Notes under the pieces: generated by a model
The model's database searches: none
What the model was told of the DNA's origin: nothing
Seen by the model: the letters and a program-made list of their open reading frames with translations, nothing else
NCBI RefSeq assembly: GCF_000495475.1
Contig: NZ_ASGZ01000068.1
Span: 56,661 to 120,660 of the forward strand
Direction: 5' to 3'
DNA: 64,000 bases
Source of the DNA: Candidatus Halobonum tyrrellensis G22
Lineage (GTDB): Archaea; Halobacteriota; Halobacteria; Halobacteriales; Haloferacaceae
Program-made: the position numbers and the translations under genes
Shown: positions 1-8,934 of the stretch, in pieces
How the letters are laid out: each line of letters starts with the position of its first letter
Position numbering within the stretch: the first letter of the stretch is position 1

Positions 1-66
1 AACGGTCCGAGGGGCCGTCGCGGTCGATTCCGGCCGAAATAACCTCATACTACCGGGAAAGTGACT

Positions 67-77
67 CATAACAAAGC
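67..77 (+). promoter_or_regulatory. CATAACAAAGC promoter-like element
   Basis: The 11-mer CATAACAAAGC is an AT-rich island in GC-rich DNA. It matches 11 of 12 bases of the GCATAACAAAGC element found at 17218-17229, 23769-23780 and 30596-30607. It lies 125 nt before the first gene of the 203-8649 operon, so it could be the TATA/BRE-like core of that operon's promoter or a regulator site. The role is inferred from recurrence and orientation only. Confidence 0.45.
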
Positions 78-155
78 GTCGAAGATGGGTACTGTTCCAC
101 AACGCGAGGCGGAGCGTACCGCCGCCGCGATATCGATGACAGCACGACAACTCGC

Positions 156-185
156 GACCGTCCGTCACGTTCCCCCCGGACGGTC
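156..185 (+). promoter_or_regulatory. Leader hairpin / inverted repeat before the first operon
   Basis: Perfect 9-bp arms, GACCGTCCG (156-164) and CGGACGGTC (177-185), flank a 12-nt loop and end 17 nt upstream of the ATG at 203. As RNA this would be a very stable stem near the start codon; as DNA it could be an operator. No T-tract follows, so it does not look like a terminator. Confidence 0.4.
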
Positions 186-202
186 ACAGTGGGGTAGCCG
201 GG

Positions 203-790
203 ATGAGTAGTGCCTCCTTCGGCGACGGGGCGGAGGTGAGCGACGCCGCGACGGTGGGGCACGCGTACGCCGCGGAGTCGACACCGCCCGAGTTCGGCAC
301 GGACGCGCGCGTTCGCGCCGAGACGATCATCTACGACGACGTGACCGTCGGCGACGGGTTCCAGACCGGTCACGGCGCACTCGTCCGCGAGGGGACGACC
401 GCGGGCGACGACGTGCTCGTCGGGACGAACGCCGTCCTCGACGGCGACGTCACCGTCGGCTCGCACGTCAGCATCCAGACGGGCGTCTACCTCCCGCCGG
501 GCACGACGGTCGGCGACCGGGTGTTCCTCGGGCCGTGCGCGACGGCGACGAACGACCGCCGGCCCGTCCGGCAGTCGGGCGACCCCGACCTGGACGGCCC
601 GACGCTCGAAGACGACGTCTCCGTCGGCGCGAACGCGACCATCCTCCCGGGCGTCACCGTCGGGGCGGGCGCGTTCGTCGCCGCCGGCGCCGTCGTCACG
701 CGGGACGTCCCCTCGGAGACGCTCGCGGTCGGGGTTCCCGCCCGGCACGAACCCCTCCCGGACGACCTCCAGCCGCCCAACGAACTATGA
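203..790 (+). CDS. WbpD-like hexapeptide-repeat N-acetyltransferase
   Basis: This 195-residue protein is almost entirely left-handed beta-helix, with repeated V-T-V-G hexads over about residues 40-165. The GPCATATND stretch near residues 110-118 and [13 protein letters not shown] near 142-154 are typical of UDP-amino-sugar acetyltransferases of the WbpD/WlbB/PglD kind. It probably acetylates the new amino group made by the overlapping aminotransferase, giving a 2,3-diacetamido sugar. The ATG at 203 is used because the frame is closed upstream by a stop near 137. The stop overlaps the next ATG (ATGA). Context strongly favours a nucleotide-sugar substrate over serine or maltose. Confidence 0.8.
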   Translation: MSSASFGDGAEVSDAATVGHAYAAESTPPEFGTDARVRAETIIYDDVTVGDGFQTGHGALVREGTTAGDDVLVGTNAVLDGDVTVGSHVSIQTGVYLPPGTTVGDRVFLGPCATATNDRRPVRQSGDPDLDGPTLEDDVSVGANATILPGVTVGAGAFVAAGAVVTRDVPSETLAVGVPARHEPLPDDLQPPNEL

Positions 791-1899
791 CGGGGGAGAT
801 ACCCATCGCCGACCCGCAGCTCGGCGACGCGGAGGCCGCGAAGCTGACCGAGGTGCTCGACTCCGGCTGGCTCGCGGGCGGACCCGAGGTGGAGGCGTTC
901 GAACGCGAGTTCGCCGCGGCCCACGGGGCGGACCACGCCGTCGCCACGGCGAACGGCACCGCGGCGTTACACGCCGCCTTCGAGGGGTTAGAGATCGGTC
1001 CCGGCGACCGCGTGGTGACGTCGCCGTTCTCGTTCGTCGCGTCGGCGAACGCGGTCCGGCTCGCGGGCGCCGAACCCGTCTTCGCCGACATCGACCCCGA
1101 GACGTACGCGCTCGACCCCGCGGCGGTCGACGACGCGCTCTCGGCACACGACGCGGACGCGGTGCTCGCGGTCCACCTGTTCGGGCTGCCCGCGGACGTG
1201 CACGCGCTCCGCGACGTCGCGGACGACCACGGCGTCCCGCTGGTCGAGGACGCCGCACAGGCGCACGGCGCGACCGTCGACGGCCGGCCGGTCGGCTCGC
1301 TCGGCGACGTTGCCTGTTTCAGTTTCTACCCGACGAAGAACATGACGACCGGCGAGGGCGGGGCGGTCCTCACGGACGACCCCGACGTCGCGGAGCGGGT
1401 CCGACGGTACGCCAACCACGGCCGCGCGACCGACGGCGGGACGTACGAACACGTCTCGGTCGGCCACAACTACCGGATGCCGGCGCTCGCGGCGGGGCTC
1501 GGCCGGGTCCAACTCGACCGCCTGCCCGAGTTCACCGACGCGCGCCGCGAACACGCCGCGGCGCTGACCGAGCGGCTCTCGGCGGCCGAAACACCCGTGA
1601 CACCCCCGGTCGAACCGGACGGACGTACCCACGTGTACCACCAGTACACCGTCCGCTGTGACGACCGCGACGCGCTCGCCTCCCACCTCGACGACCGGGG
1701 GGTCGGCTCGGCGGTGTACTACCCGCACGTCATCCCCGACCAACCGGCGTACGACGGCGTGGACGCGGACGTGCCGGCCGCCCGCGAGGCCGCGCGGACG
1801 GTGCTGTCGCTGCCGGTCCACCCCGGGCTGTCGGACGAAGACGTCAGACGTATCGGGGATGCGGTCGTTGACTTCGGGACGGTGACCGCCGATGAGTGA
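787..1899 (+). CDS. DegT/DnrJ/EryC1 (WbpE-like) sugar aminotransferase
   Basis: A PLP-dependent aminotransferase of 370 residues, the usual family length. The cofactor lysine is K184 in FYPTKNM, preceded by [10 protein letters not shown] (residues 153-162), which carries the PLP-ring aspartate. The family transfers an amino group from glutamate to a keto-sugar nucleotide. Between a WbpD-like acetyltransferase and a WbpB-like dehydrogenase, the likely substrate is a 3-keto UDP-hexuronic acid, as in Pseudomonas WbpE. The ATG at 787 overlaps the previous stop and gives the normal N-terminus; the frame remains open further upstream, but that part is a shadow of the acetyltransferase gene. Confidence 0.85.
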   Translation: MTGEIPIADPQLGDAEAAKLTEVLDSGWLAGGPEVEAFEREFAAAHGADHAVATANGTAALHAAFEGLEIGPGDRVVTSPFSFVASANAVRLAGAEPVFADIDPETYALDPAAVDDALSAHDADAVLAVHLFGLPADVHALRDVADDHGVPLVEDAAQAHGATVDGRPVGSLGDVACFSFYPTKNMTTGEGGAVLTDDPDVAERVRRYANHGRATDGGTYEHVSVGHNYRMPALAAGLGRVQLDRLPEFTDARREHAAALTERLSAAETPVTPPVEPDGRTHVYHQYTVRCDDRDALASHLDDRGVGSAVYYPHVIPDQPAYDGVDADVPAAREAARTVLSLPVHPGLSDEDVRRIGDAVVDFGTVTADE

Positions 1900-2872
1900 G
1901 ACCGCGCCGTTCAGCGTGGGCGTCATCGGTGTCGGCTCGATGGGCCGTCACCACGCCCGGGTGTACCACGAGCTTCCGATCGCGGAGCTCGTCGGCATCC
2001 ACGACGTCGACACCGACCGCGCGCGCGAGGTGGCGACCGACAACAACAGCCGCGCGCTCCCGCTGCCGGACCTGCTCGCGGAGGCGGACGCCGTCTCCGT
2101 GGCGGTCCCCACCGAGTACCACGAGGACCTGGTTCGGACCTGCATCGACGCCGGGGTGGACGTGCTCGTCGAGAAGCCGATCACGGGCGACCCCGAGACC
2201 GGGCGCGAACTGGTCGACATGGCCGAGGAGGCGGGGGTCCGGCTCCACGTCGGCCACGTCGAGCGGTTCAACCCCGCGGTGACGGCGCTGACCGAGATGA
2301 TCGGCGAACTCTCGCCGGTCGCGCTGTCGGCGCGGCGGCTCGGCCCGCCGCCGGGGCGCGACATCGCCGACGGCCCGGTGACGGACCTCATGATCCACGA
2401 CATCGACGTGCTGTTGTCGCTGTTCGACGAGCCGTCGGAGGTGACGGCGGCGTACGCGAACGGACACCCGCACGTCTCGGCGCAGTTGCGCTACGACGAC
2501 GGCTTCCTCGCGACGCTCACCGCGAGCCGCGCGAGCCAGAAGCGCGTGCGCGAACTCGAACTCACCGCCGAGGAGTGCACCGTCTCGCTCGACTACACCG
2601 ACCAGTCGATCCGGATCCACCGCCGGACGGTCCCGGAGTACGTCCAGCAGAACGGCGACGTGCGCTTCCGGAACCGCTCGGTGGTCGAACTCCCGACGAT
2701 CGACAGCGTCGAGCCGCTCAAAGAGGAGCTGTCGACGTTCATCGAGGCGTGTGCGACCGGCGAGGACCACCCCGTCAGCGGCGAGGACGGCCTGCGCGCG
2801 CTGAAGATGGCGCGACGCATCCAGCGGGCGGCGGCGGCCGACGACGCCTCCCGACCGGAGGTGTCGCGGTGA
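1892..2872 (+). CDS. Gfo/Idh/MocA family (WbpB-like) sugar dehydrogenase
   Basis: A 326-residue NAD(P)-dependent oxidoreductase. The N-terminal Rossmann glycine motif is GVGSMG (about residues 13-18) and the hallmark EKP is at 94-96. The C-terminal half is the family's open beta-sheet domain. In the Wbp pathway this enzyme oxidises C3 of a UDP-N-acetyl-glucuronic acid so that the aminotransferase can act, and the gene sits between those two partners. It overlaps the aminotransferase stop by 8 bp and the next gene by GTGA. The exact substrate is inferred from the neighbourhood. Confidence 0.82.
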   Translation: MSETAPFSVGVIGVGSMGRHHARVYHELPIAELVGIHDVDTDRAREVATDNNSRALPLPDLLAEADAVSVAVPTEYHEDLVRTCIDAGVDVLVEKPITGDPETGRELVDMAEEAGVRLHVGHVERFNPAVTALTEMIGELSPVALSARRLGPPPGRDIADGPVTDLMIHDIDVLLSLFDEPSEVTAAYANGHPHVSAQLRYDDGFLATLTASRASQKRVRELELTAEECTVSLDYTDQSIRIHRRTVPEYVQQNGDVRFRNRSVVELPTIDSVEPLKEELSTFIEACATGEDHPVSGEDGLRALKMARRIQRAAAADDASRPEVSR

Positions 2873-4332
2873 GCCGACACCCGCCGAAGCTCCACGACCC
2901 CGCCCGCTCGGAGGCGGAGCGGGGCCGGCTGCTCAGGGAGGCGCGGGTGCCCATCGCGGTGTACGGGCTAGGGAAGATCGGTCTCCCGCTCGCGTCCGTC
3001 CTCGCCGACGAGACGGGGAACGTCGTCGGCGCGGACATCGACGAGGCCGTCGTCGAGACGGTCAACGAGGGCGAGGTGCCCGACCGGGTGCGCGAACCCG
3101 GACTGCCGGAACTGCTCTCGCGGACGGTCGGCTACGGCGAACTCCGCGCGACGACCGACCTCCGGACGACCGCCCGCGAGGCGGCGGTCCACGTCGTCGT
3201 CGTGCCGACGCGGCTGTCGGCGGACGGCACCGCCGACCTCGACGCGGTCGAGGCGGTGGTGAGCGAGGTTGCGTCGGGGCTCACCCCGGGCGACCTGGTC
3301 TGTATCGAGAGCACGCTCCCGCCGGGGGCGACCGAGGACGCGGTGTTGCCGACGCTGGTCGCCGAGAGCGGCCTCGAACCCGACGAGTTCGGCGTCGCGT
3401 TCTGCCCCGAGCGAACCTCCAGCGGGCGCGCGATCGAGGACATCCGCGGCGCGTACCCGAAGGTGGTCGGCGGCGTCGACGAGGAGAGCACGCGCGCGGC
3501 GACGGTGCTGTACGAGGCGATCAACTCCGCGGGCGTCATCCCCGTCTCGGACGCGACCACCGCCGAGTCGGTGAAGCTGTTCGAGGGGGTGTACCGCGAC
3601 GTCAACATCGCGCTCGCGAACGAACTCGCGCGCTTCACCGACGCGCTCGGCGCGGACGTGCTCGACGCCATCGAGGCGGCGAACACCCAGCCGTACTGCG
3701 ACATCCACCAGCCGGGTGCGGGCGTCGGGGGCCACTGCATCCCCTACTACCCGCGATTCCTGGTCAACGCGATCGACGCGTCGGCGCCGCTGATCCGGAC
3801 CGCCCGCCGGGTGAACGACTCGATGCCGACGTTCATGGTCGACCAGTTGGAGGACCGGCTCCGCGCCGCCGACCGCCCGCTCGCGACGACGACCGTGTTG
3901 GTCTGCGGCGTCACCTACCGGCCGGGCGTCGTCGAGACGGCCGAGACGCCCGCGGCGCCGACCATCGAGGAACTCGAAGCGCGCGGCGCGGACGTGCTCG
4001 TGGTCGACCCGATGCTCGACGACGAGGCGACCGCGCAGTTCGGCGGCACGCCCGTCACGCTCGCGGACCTGCCCGACTGCGAGGTGGACGCCGCGGTGGT
4101 GGTGACCGACCACGCGGAGTTCGAGGCGTGCGACTGGGACGCGGTCGGCGGCGACGACCCGATGACGGTCGTCGACGGCCGCGGGGTCGAGGCGCTCGCC
4201 GACTCCAGACATGCGGTCTACCGGGTCGGCCGGGGCCGGACGGGCCGCGGCAGCGTCGCGGCGCCGGCCGACGACCGGCGGCCGGCGGACGGGTCGGCCG
4301 CGGAGCTGACGAACGAGGGTGATAGCCGATGA
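2869..4332 (+). CDS. UDP-N-acetylhexosamine 6-dehydrogenase (WbpA/WecC-like)
   Basis: A nucleotide-sugar dehydrogenase of 487 residues. It has an N-terminal NAD fold (VYGLGKIGLPLA, about 31-42), the central UDP-glucose/GDP-mannose dehydrogenase helical domain, and catalytic C290 in GVGGHCIP. The reaction is two-step NAD-dependent oxidation of C6 to the uronate. The sequence alone does not separate a UDP-GlcNAc enzyme (WbpA) from a UDP-ManNAc enzyme (WecC). With the rest of the Wbp set present, WbpA activity is the better guess. The GTG at 2869 is chosen because it overlaps the previous TGA and starts about 30 residues before the Rossmann motif. A 4-bp overlap follows. Confidence 0.85.
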   Translation: MSRHPPKLHDPARSEAERGRLLREARVPIAVYGLGKIGLPLASVLADETGNVVGADIDEAVVETVNEGEVPDRVREPGLPELLSRTVGYGELRATTDLRTTAREAAVHVVVVPTRLSADGTADLDAVEAVVSEVASGLTPGDLVCIESTLPPGATEDAVLPTLVAESGLEPDEFGVAFCPERTSSGRAIEDIRGAYPKVVGGVDEESTRAATVLYEAINSAGVIPVSDATTAESVKLFEGVYRDVNIALANELARFTDALGADVLDAIEAANTQPYCDIHQPGAGVGGHCIPYYPRFLVNAIDASAPLIRTARRVNDSMPTFMVDQLEDRLRAADRPLATTTVLVCGVTYRPGVVETAETPAAPTIEELEARGADVLVVDPMLDDEATAQFGGTPVTLADLPDCEVDAAVVVTDHAEFEACDWDAVGGDDPMTVVDGRGVEALADSRHAVYRVGRGRTGRGSVAAPADDRRPADGSAAELTNEGDSR

Positions 4333-5561
4333 CGTACGGGGACCGTACGGTCGCCGTCGTCGTCCCCGCGTACAACGAGTCGGGGTTCATCGGCGACGTC
4401 GTCGAGACGGTCCCGGCGTTCGTCGACCGCGTCTACGTGGTCGACGACAAGTCGAGCGACGCGACGTGGGAGGAGATGACCGAGGCGGCCGACCGGATGA
4501 ACGACCGGCTGTCCGGTCCCGACGGCGGCGACTGGGTCGTCACGATCCGCCACGAGGTCAACCAGGGCGTCGGCGGCGCGATCAAGACGGGGTACGACCG
4601 CGCGCTCGAAGACGGGATGGAGGTGCTCGCGGTGATGAACGGCGACGGCCAGATGGACCCCAACCAACTCCACCGGCTGGTCCACCCGGTCGCGGTCGGC
4701 GACGCCGGCTACGCGAAAGGTGACCGGCTGAGCCACCCCGGCCACCGCGACGGGATGTCGCCGTGGCGGTCGTTCGGCAACCACCTCCTGACGACGCTGA
4801 CCCGCGTCGGGAGCGGCTACTGGCGGATGCACGACCCGCAGAACGGCTACACCGCCGTCTCCAGCGAGGCGTTGGAGGCGATCGACTACGAGTCGACGTA
4901 CGACCGGTACGGGTTCTGTAACGACCTGTTAGTCCGGTTCAACGTCCGGGGGGTCCCGCTGGTGGACGTGCCGATGCCCGCGGTGTACGGCGACGAGACG
5001 AGCCACATCCGCTACTCGCAGTTCGCGCCCGGGCTGTCGCTGCTGCTGTTGAAGTCGTTCCTCCGCCGGCTGGCTCGCTCGCTGGTCTCGCCCGCGGGCG
5101 ACCGCGGCCGCGGCTCGGCGCTGTTGTACCTCGGCGGGCTGCTGCTGTCGGCGGCGAGCGTCGTCGCGCTGTTCGGACGCGGCCGGACGCGCGTGACGCT
5201 CCCCGCGGGGCTCGCGCTCGTCGTCGGCGGGATGGCCGTAGACGCCCGGTCGAACGCGGAGCTGTACCACCGGGCACCGCCGGTCGACGCGGTCGACGCG
5301 CCCAGCATGCCCGCGAGCGCACACGCGGCCGCGGACGCGGAAGCGAACGACGACGCGGTCGACGCGTCGGCGGACGGGACGGACGGATCGACGGAGCTCA
5401 CCGAGATGGACACGGACGACACAGAGACGACGGAGACGACGGGGGGGACCGAGGAGACGAACGGCCGGGAGGGCCGCGAGCGGCCCGACGAGGCGGCGAC
5501 CGACGGCGGCTCGTCCGGGGCGGACGACGGCGCCGCGGCCGGCGAGGAGGACGATGGCTGA
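4329..5561 (+). CDS. GT2 glycosyltransferase (dolichyl-phosphate-sugar synthase type) with acidic tail
   Basis: The N-terminal GT-A domain (about 5-235) shows VVPAYNES, the nucleotide-binding VVDDKSSD (37-44) and the metal site NGDGQMD (104-110). Two hydrophobic segments follow at roughly 258-305, so the protein is likely membrane attached with a cytosolic catalytic domain. This layout is that of polyprenyl-phosphate sugar synthases. The last 90 or so residues are an acidic Asp/Glu/Thr-rich low-complexity tail with no recognisable domain. It probably loads the first sugar on a polyprenyl phosphate carrier; donor and acceptor are unknown. It overlaps both neighbours. Confidence 0.8.
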   Translation: MTYGDRTVAVVVPAYNESGFIGDVVETVPAFVDRVYVVDDKSSDATWEEMTEAADRMNDRLSGPDGGDWVVTIRHEVNQGVGGAIKTGYDRALEDGMEVLAVMNGDGQMDPNQLHRLVHPVAVGDAGYAKGDRLSHPGHRDGMSPWRSFGNHLLTTLTRVGSGYWRMHDPQNGYTAVSSEALEAIDYESTYDRYGFCNDLLVRFNVRGVPLVDVPMPAVYGDETSHIRYSQFAPGLSLLLLKSFLRRLARSLVSPAGDRGRGSALLYLGGLLLSAASVVALFGRGRTRVTLPAGLALVVGGMAVDARSNAELYHRAPPVDAVDAPSMPASAHAAADAEANDDAVDASADGTDGSTELTEMDTDDTETTETTGGTEETNGREGRERPDEAATDGGSSGADDGAAAGEEDDG

Positions 5562-6693
5562 GGCCGCCGACGGTGTCGACGCGGCCGACGGCGCCCGGCC
5601 GACGGTGCTGACGGTGGTCGGCGCCCGGCCGCAGTTCATCAAGGCGGCGCCGGTCTCGCGCGCGCTCGCCGCCGGCGGCTACGACGAGGTGTTGGTCCAC
5701 ACCGGCCAGCACTACGACGACGGCCTGTCGGGCGTCTTCTTCGACGAACTCGACATCCCGCGGCCCGACTACCACCTCGGCGTCGGGTCGGGGAGTCACG
5801 GCGAACAGACCGGGCGGATGTTGAGCGCGCTCGGCGAGCGGATCGCGGCGGTCGACCCGGAGTTCGTCGTCGTCTACGGCGACACCAACTCGACGCTCGC
5901 GGGCGGCATCGCGGCGAGCAAGTTGGACACGACGCTCGTCCACGTCGAGGCGGGCCTGCGGAGCGGCCGCCGGGAGATGCCCGAGGAGGTGAACCGCCTG
6001 ATGACCGACCACGCGGCGGACGTGCTGCTCGCGCCGACCGAGCGCGCGATGGAGTCGCTCGCCCGCGAGGGGCTGTCCGAGCGCGCCCACCGGACGGGCG
6101 ACGTCTCCGCGGACGCGGTCCGGTGGGCGCGCGAGCGCGCGCCCGCCGTCGCGGACGTGTTCGCCGACCTCGGAGTCGACGACCCGCCCGCGGCGGGCGA
6201 GTTCGTGCTCGCGACGGTCCACCGGCCGCGCAACACCGACGACGGCGCGCGCCTGCGCGCCATCGTGAAGACGCTGACCGACTCGCCGCTCCCGGTCGTG
6301 TTCCCCGCACACCCGCGGACGACCGCGGCGCTCGAAGAGCACGGCCTGCTCGAAGCGTTGGAGGAGTCCGAGTCCGTAATCCTGGTCGAACCCGTGGGCT
6401 ACCTCGGGTTCGTGCGGCTGATGAGCGCGGCCGACCGGGTGCTCACCGACTCCGGCGGCGTCCAGAAGGAGACGTTCCTGCTCGGCACGCCGTGTGTCAC
6501 GCTCCGCGAGGAGACCGAGTGGCCCGAGACGGTCGAGGCGGGCTGGAACGTCCTGGTCGGCGCGGACCCCGAGGCGATGGCCGCCGGGCTGACCGGCGAG
6601 GTGCCCGAGGCGCCCGCCGACTCCCCGTCGCCGTACGGCGACGGCGACGCCGCATCGGAGATCGTGGAGGTGCTCGACGGTGTCCGTTCCTGA
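5554..6693 (+). CDS. wecB: UDP-N-acetylglucosamine 2-epimerase (WecB/WbpI-like)
   Basis: This 379-residue protein has the non-hydrolysing epimerase GT-B fold and all major motifs: VVGARPQFIKAAP (21-33), VYGDTNST, HVEAGLRSG, the histidine in TVHRPRNTD, and the uridine-binding TDSGGVQKE. The family interconverts UDP-GlcNAc and UDP-ManNAc or the 2,3-diacetamido uronic acid equivalents (WbpI). Because the same operon carries the WbpA/B/D/E set, the substrate may be the di-N-acetylated uronic acid. The first 15 residues are a variable acidic lead. It overlaps the glycosyltransferase upstream by 8 bp and the deacetylase downstream by 14 bp. Confidence 0.85.
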   Translation: MAEAADGVDAADGARPTVLTVVGARPQFIKAAPVSRALAAGGYDEVLVHTGQHYDDGLSGVFFDELDIPRPDYHLGVGSGSHGEQTGRMLSALGERIAAVDPEFVVVYGDTNSTLAGGIAASKLDTTLVHVEAGLRSGRREMPEEVNRLMTDHAADVLLAPTERAMESLAREGLSERAHRTGDVSADAVRWARERAPAVADVFADLGVDDPPAAGEFVLATVHRPRNTDDGARLRAIVKTLTDSPLPVVFPAHPRTTAALEEHGLLEALEESESVILVEPVGYLGFVRLMSAADRVLTDSGGVQKETFLLGTPCVTLREETEWPETVEAGWNVLVGADPEAMAAGLTGEVPEAPADSPSPYGDGDAASEIVEVLDGVRS

Positions 6694-7642
6694 CGGCCAC
6701 GAGTTCGCGCTCTGTCTCACGCACGACGTCGACCGGCCGTACAAGCGGAGCTACCGCGCGCTCGCGGACGCCGCGGGCGGCCGTCCCGGTGCGCTGGTCG
6801 ACCGGGCGCGCGGTGACAACTCCTACTGGCAGTTCGGCACGGTGCGGCGGGTGGAGGAGAGCCTGGGCGTCCGCTCGTCCTTCTACTTCCTCTCGTCGAA
6901 ACACCTGCTCCGCGACCGGCCCCCTTACGAGTGGGTCCGCCCGCGGTACGTGCTCGAACACCTCGGGCGGTACGACCCGACCGCCTCCGAGGTGGCCGAC
7001 GAGATGCGGCGGCTCGACGACGGCGGCTGGGAGGTCGGTCTCCACGGCTCGTACGACTCGTACGACGACCGCGACCGCCTCCGCTACGAGAAGGAGCGGC
7101 TGGAGACGGCGCTGGGCCACCCGGTCGCGGGCGTCCGCCAGCACTACCTCAACCTGACGCCGTCGACGACGTGGCACCACCACGCCGCGCTCGGGTTGGG
7201 GTACGACACCAGTCTGGGGTCGTCGACCGAGTACGGGTTCGACCACGGCTACGACCCGATCCGGCCGTTCGACGACGCGTTCGTCGTCTTCCCGCTCACG
7301 CTGATGGAGACGGCGCTGCCCGACCCCGGCGACGACGCCGCGGCGGCGCGCGCGGCGGTCGACGACCTGCTGGTCGAGGCCGCCGAGAACGACGCGGTGA
7401 TGACCGCGCTGTGGCACCCACGTTACTTCAGCGACGGCGACTTCCCCGGCTACCGCGACGTCTACCGCTACCTGGTCGAACGCGCACTGGAGATGGGCGC
7501 GTGGGTCGGGTCGCCGGGCGACCTCTACGCGACGCTCGACCACCCGCGCGACCGACTCGGGGCCGGTCCCGACGGGGACGCCGACCGGCAGGCGGTCGCC
7601 GACGACCCCGCGGTCGTCACCTCCCACGGGGGCGAGCACTGA
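6680..7642 (+). CDS. Polysaccharide deacetylase family protein
   Basis: A 320-residue NodB-like protein. The THDVD motif (residues 14-18) supplies the paired catalytic and metal aspartates, and GLHGSYDSY supplies a metal histidine. A third conserved block, ALWHPRYF, lies near the C-terminus. There is no signal peptide or membrane segment, so it should act in the cytosol, perhaps removing an acetyl group from a lipid-linked or nucleotide-linked amino sugar. The start is a GTG inside the epimerase gene; a later start would cut into the THDVD strand. It shares one base with the next gene's ATG (TGATG). Confidence 0.75.
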   Translation: MSVPDGHEFALCLTHDVDRPYKRSYRALADAAGGRPGALVDRARGDNSYWQFGTVRRVEESLGVRSSFYFLSSKHLLRDRPPYEWVRPRYVLEHLGRYDPTASEVADEMRRLDDGGWEVGLHGSYDSYDDRDRLRYEKERLETALGHPVAGVRQHYLNLTPSTTWHHHAALGLGYDTSLGSSTEYGFDHGYDPIRPFDDAFVVFPLTLMETALPDPGDDAAAARAAVDDLLVEAAENDAVMTALWHPRYFSDGDFPGYRDVYRYLVERALEMGAWVGSPGDLYATLDHPRDRLGAGPDGDADRQAVADDPAVVTSHGGEH

Positions 7643-8649
7643 TGGAGGTGAACGAACTCACGCTCGACGAGTACGCCGACGCGCTCCCCTCGACGGTGAG
7701 CGAGGCGTTCCACAGACCCGCCGCGCTGCGGACGGTCGACCGGTACGCCGACGCCGATCTCCGGTGTTTCGCGGCCCAGAAGGGCCAACAGACCGTCGGC
7801 CTGCTCCCGGTGTTCGTCTCCGACGGCCGGCTGGTGCGGACCGTGATGTCGCCGCCGCCGTCGTTCGGCATCCCCCACATGGGACCGCTGGTCTTCCCCA
7901 ACAGCCCCAAGCGGAGCAAGGTGGAGTCGGTCAACGGCCGGTTCACCGAGGGCGTGCTCGACCACCTCGACGTCGACGACGACCGGACGCTCGCGCGGCT
8001 AGTCTGCGGGCCGGGGTACGACGACCCCCGGCCGTACGACTGGAACGGCTTTTCGACGACCGCGTCGTTCACCTACTGCGTCGACGCCGCCGACGGGCTC
8101 GACGAGGTGCGGACGGGGTTCAGCCGGAGCCTCCGGCGCGAACTCGGCGACGCCGAGGAGTCGGCGGCGGTCGTCGAACGCGGCGACCGCGCGGACTGCC
8201 GGTTCGTCTACGAGGACACCGCCGCCCGGTACGCCGACCAGAACGAGCCGTTCGGTCTCTCGTGGGGGTACGTCCGCGATCTGACCGCATCGCTGGGCGA
8301 CCACGCCCGCACGTACGTCGCGCGCGCGCCCGATGGCGAGCGACTGACCGGCGTGATCGTGCTCTACTCCGACGACCGAGCGTACTTCTGGCTCGGCGGC
8401 ACCCGCAGCGAGTACGAGGGTACCAGCCTCAACGCCCTGCTCCACTGGCGGGTGATCGAGGACCTGGTCGACGACCCGCCGGTCGAGGGGCTGACGACGT
8501 ACGACCTGATGGGCGCGAACACCGAGCGGCTCTGTCAGTACAAGGCGAAGTTCGGCGGCGACCTGGTGCCGTACTACAGCCTCGAGAGCGAGGGACCGGC
8601 GATGACCGCCGCCAAACGCGCCTACGGCGTGCTCCAGCGGCTGAAGTGA
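7642..8649 (+). CDS. GNAT/FemAB-like acyl- or aminoacyltransferase
   Basis: This 335-residue protein has two GNAT-like halves as in FemAB-type enzymes. The C-terminal half ends with GGTRSEYEGTSLNALLHW and LMGANTERLCQYKAKFGG, typical of the acetyl-CoA/aminoacyl-tRNA transferase fold in polysaccharide loci. It probably modifies an amino sugar in the glycan made by this operon; donor and acceptor cannot be read from the sequence. The ATG at 7642 directly follows the deacetylase stop. It is the last gene of the operon; a T5 tract lies about 50 nt downstream. Confidence 0.7.
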   Translation: MEVNELTLDEYADALPSTVSEAFHRPAALRTVDRYADADLRCFAAQKGQQTVGLLPVFVSDGRLVRTVMSPPPSFGIPHMGPLVFPNSPKRSKVESVNGRFTEGVLDHLDVDDDRTLARLVCGPGYDDPRPYDWNGFSTTASFTYCVDAADGLDEVRTGFSRSLRRELGDAEESAAVVERGDRADCRFVYEDTAARYADQNEPFGLSWGYVRDLTASLGDHARTYVARAPDGERLTGVIVLYSDDRAYFWLGGTRSEYEGTSLNALLHWRVIEDLVDDPPVEGLTTYDLMGANTERLCQYKAKFGGDLVPYYSLESEGPAMTAAKRAYGVLQRLK

Positions 8650-8701
8650 CCCCGACCGGGTGAGACGGCGGAGACGGCGGCCGGACGAGCGGCTCACACC
8701 C

Positions 8702-8706
8702 TTTTT
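8702..8706 (+). terminator. T5 tract after the first operon
   Basis: CCCTTTTTCGG lies 52 nt beyond the stop of the last operon gene in otherwise very GC-rich DNA. Archaeal termination often uses such short U-tracts. There is no clear hairpin in front of it. The rest of the 285-bp convergent gap to 8935 holds nothing else I can identify. Confidence 0.4.
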
Positions 8707-8934
8707 CGGATTCACGCGGTTACGTCGCCCGTCTCTCACGGTCCCGCGGGGGACTCCTCACGCGACGGTCGCGGCTCCGACCGTCTGAGCCGGCGACCGG
8801 CGCGTCCACGCCCGCCACGAAGTTCACGAGCGGCTCGCGGGCGAGTCAGAGTGGAGAGGTGGGAGTCAGAGTAGAGAGAGTCGGAGCGGAGAGGGAGAAG
8901 GTCGAATCGAGCGGGGAACGGGCGGGCCGAGCGG

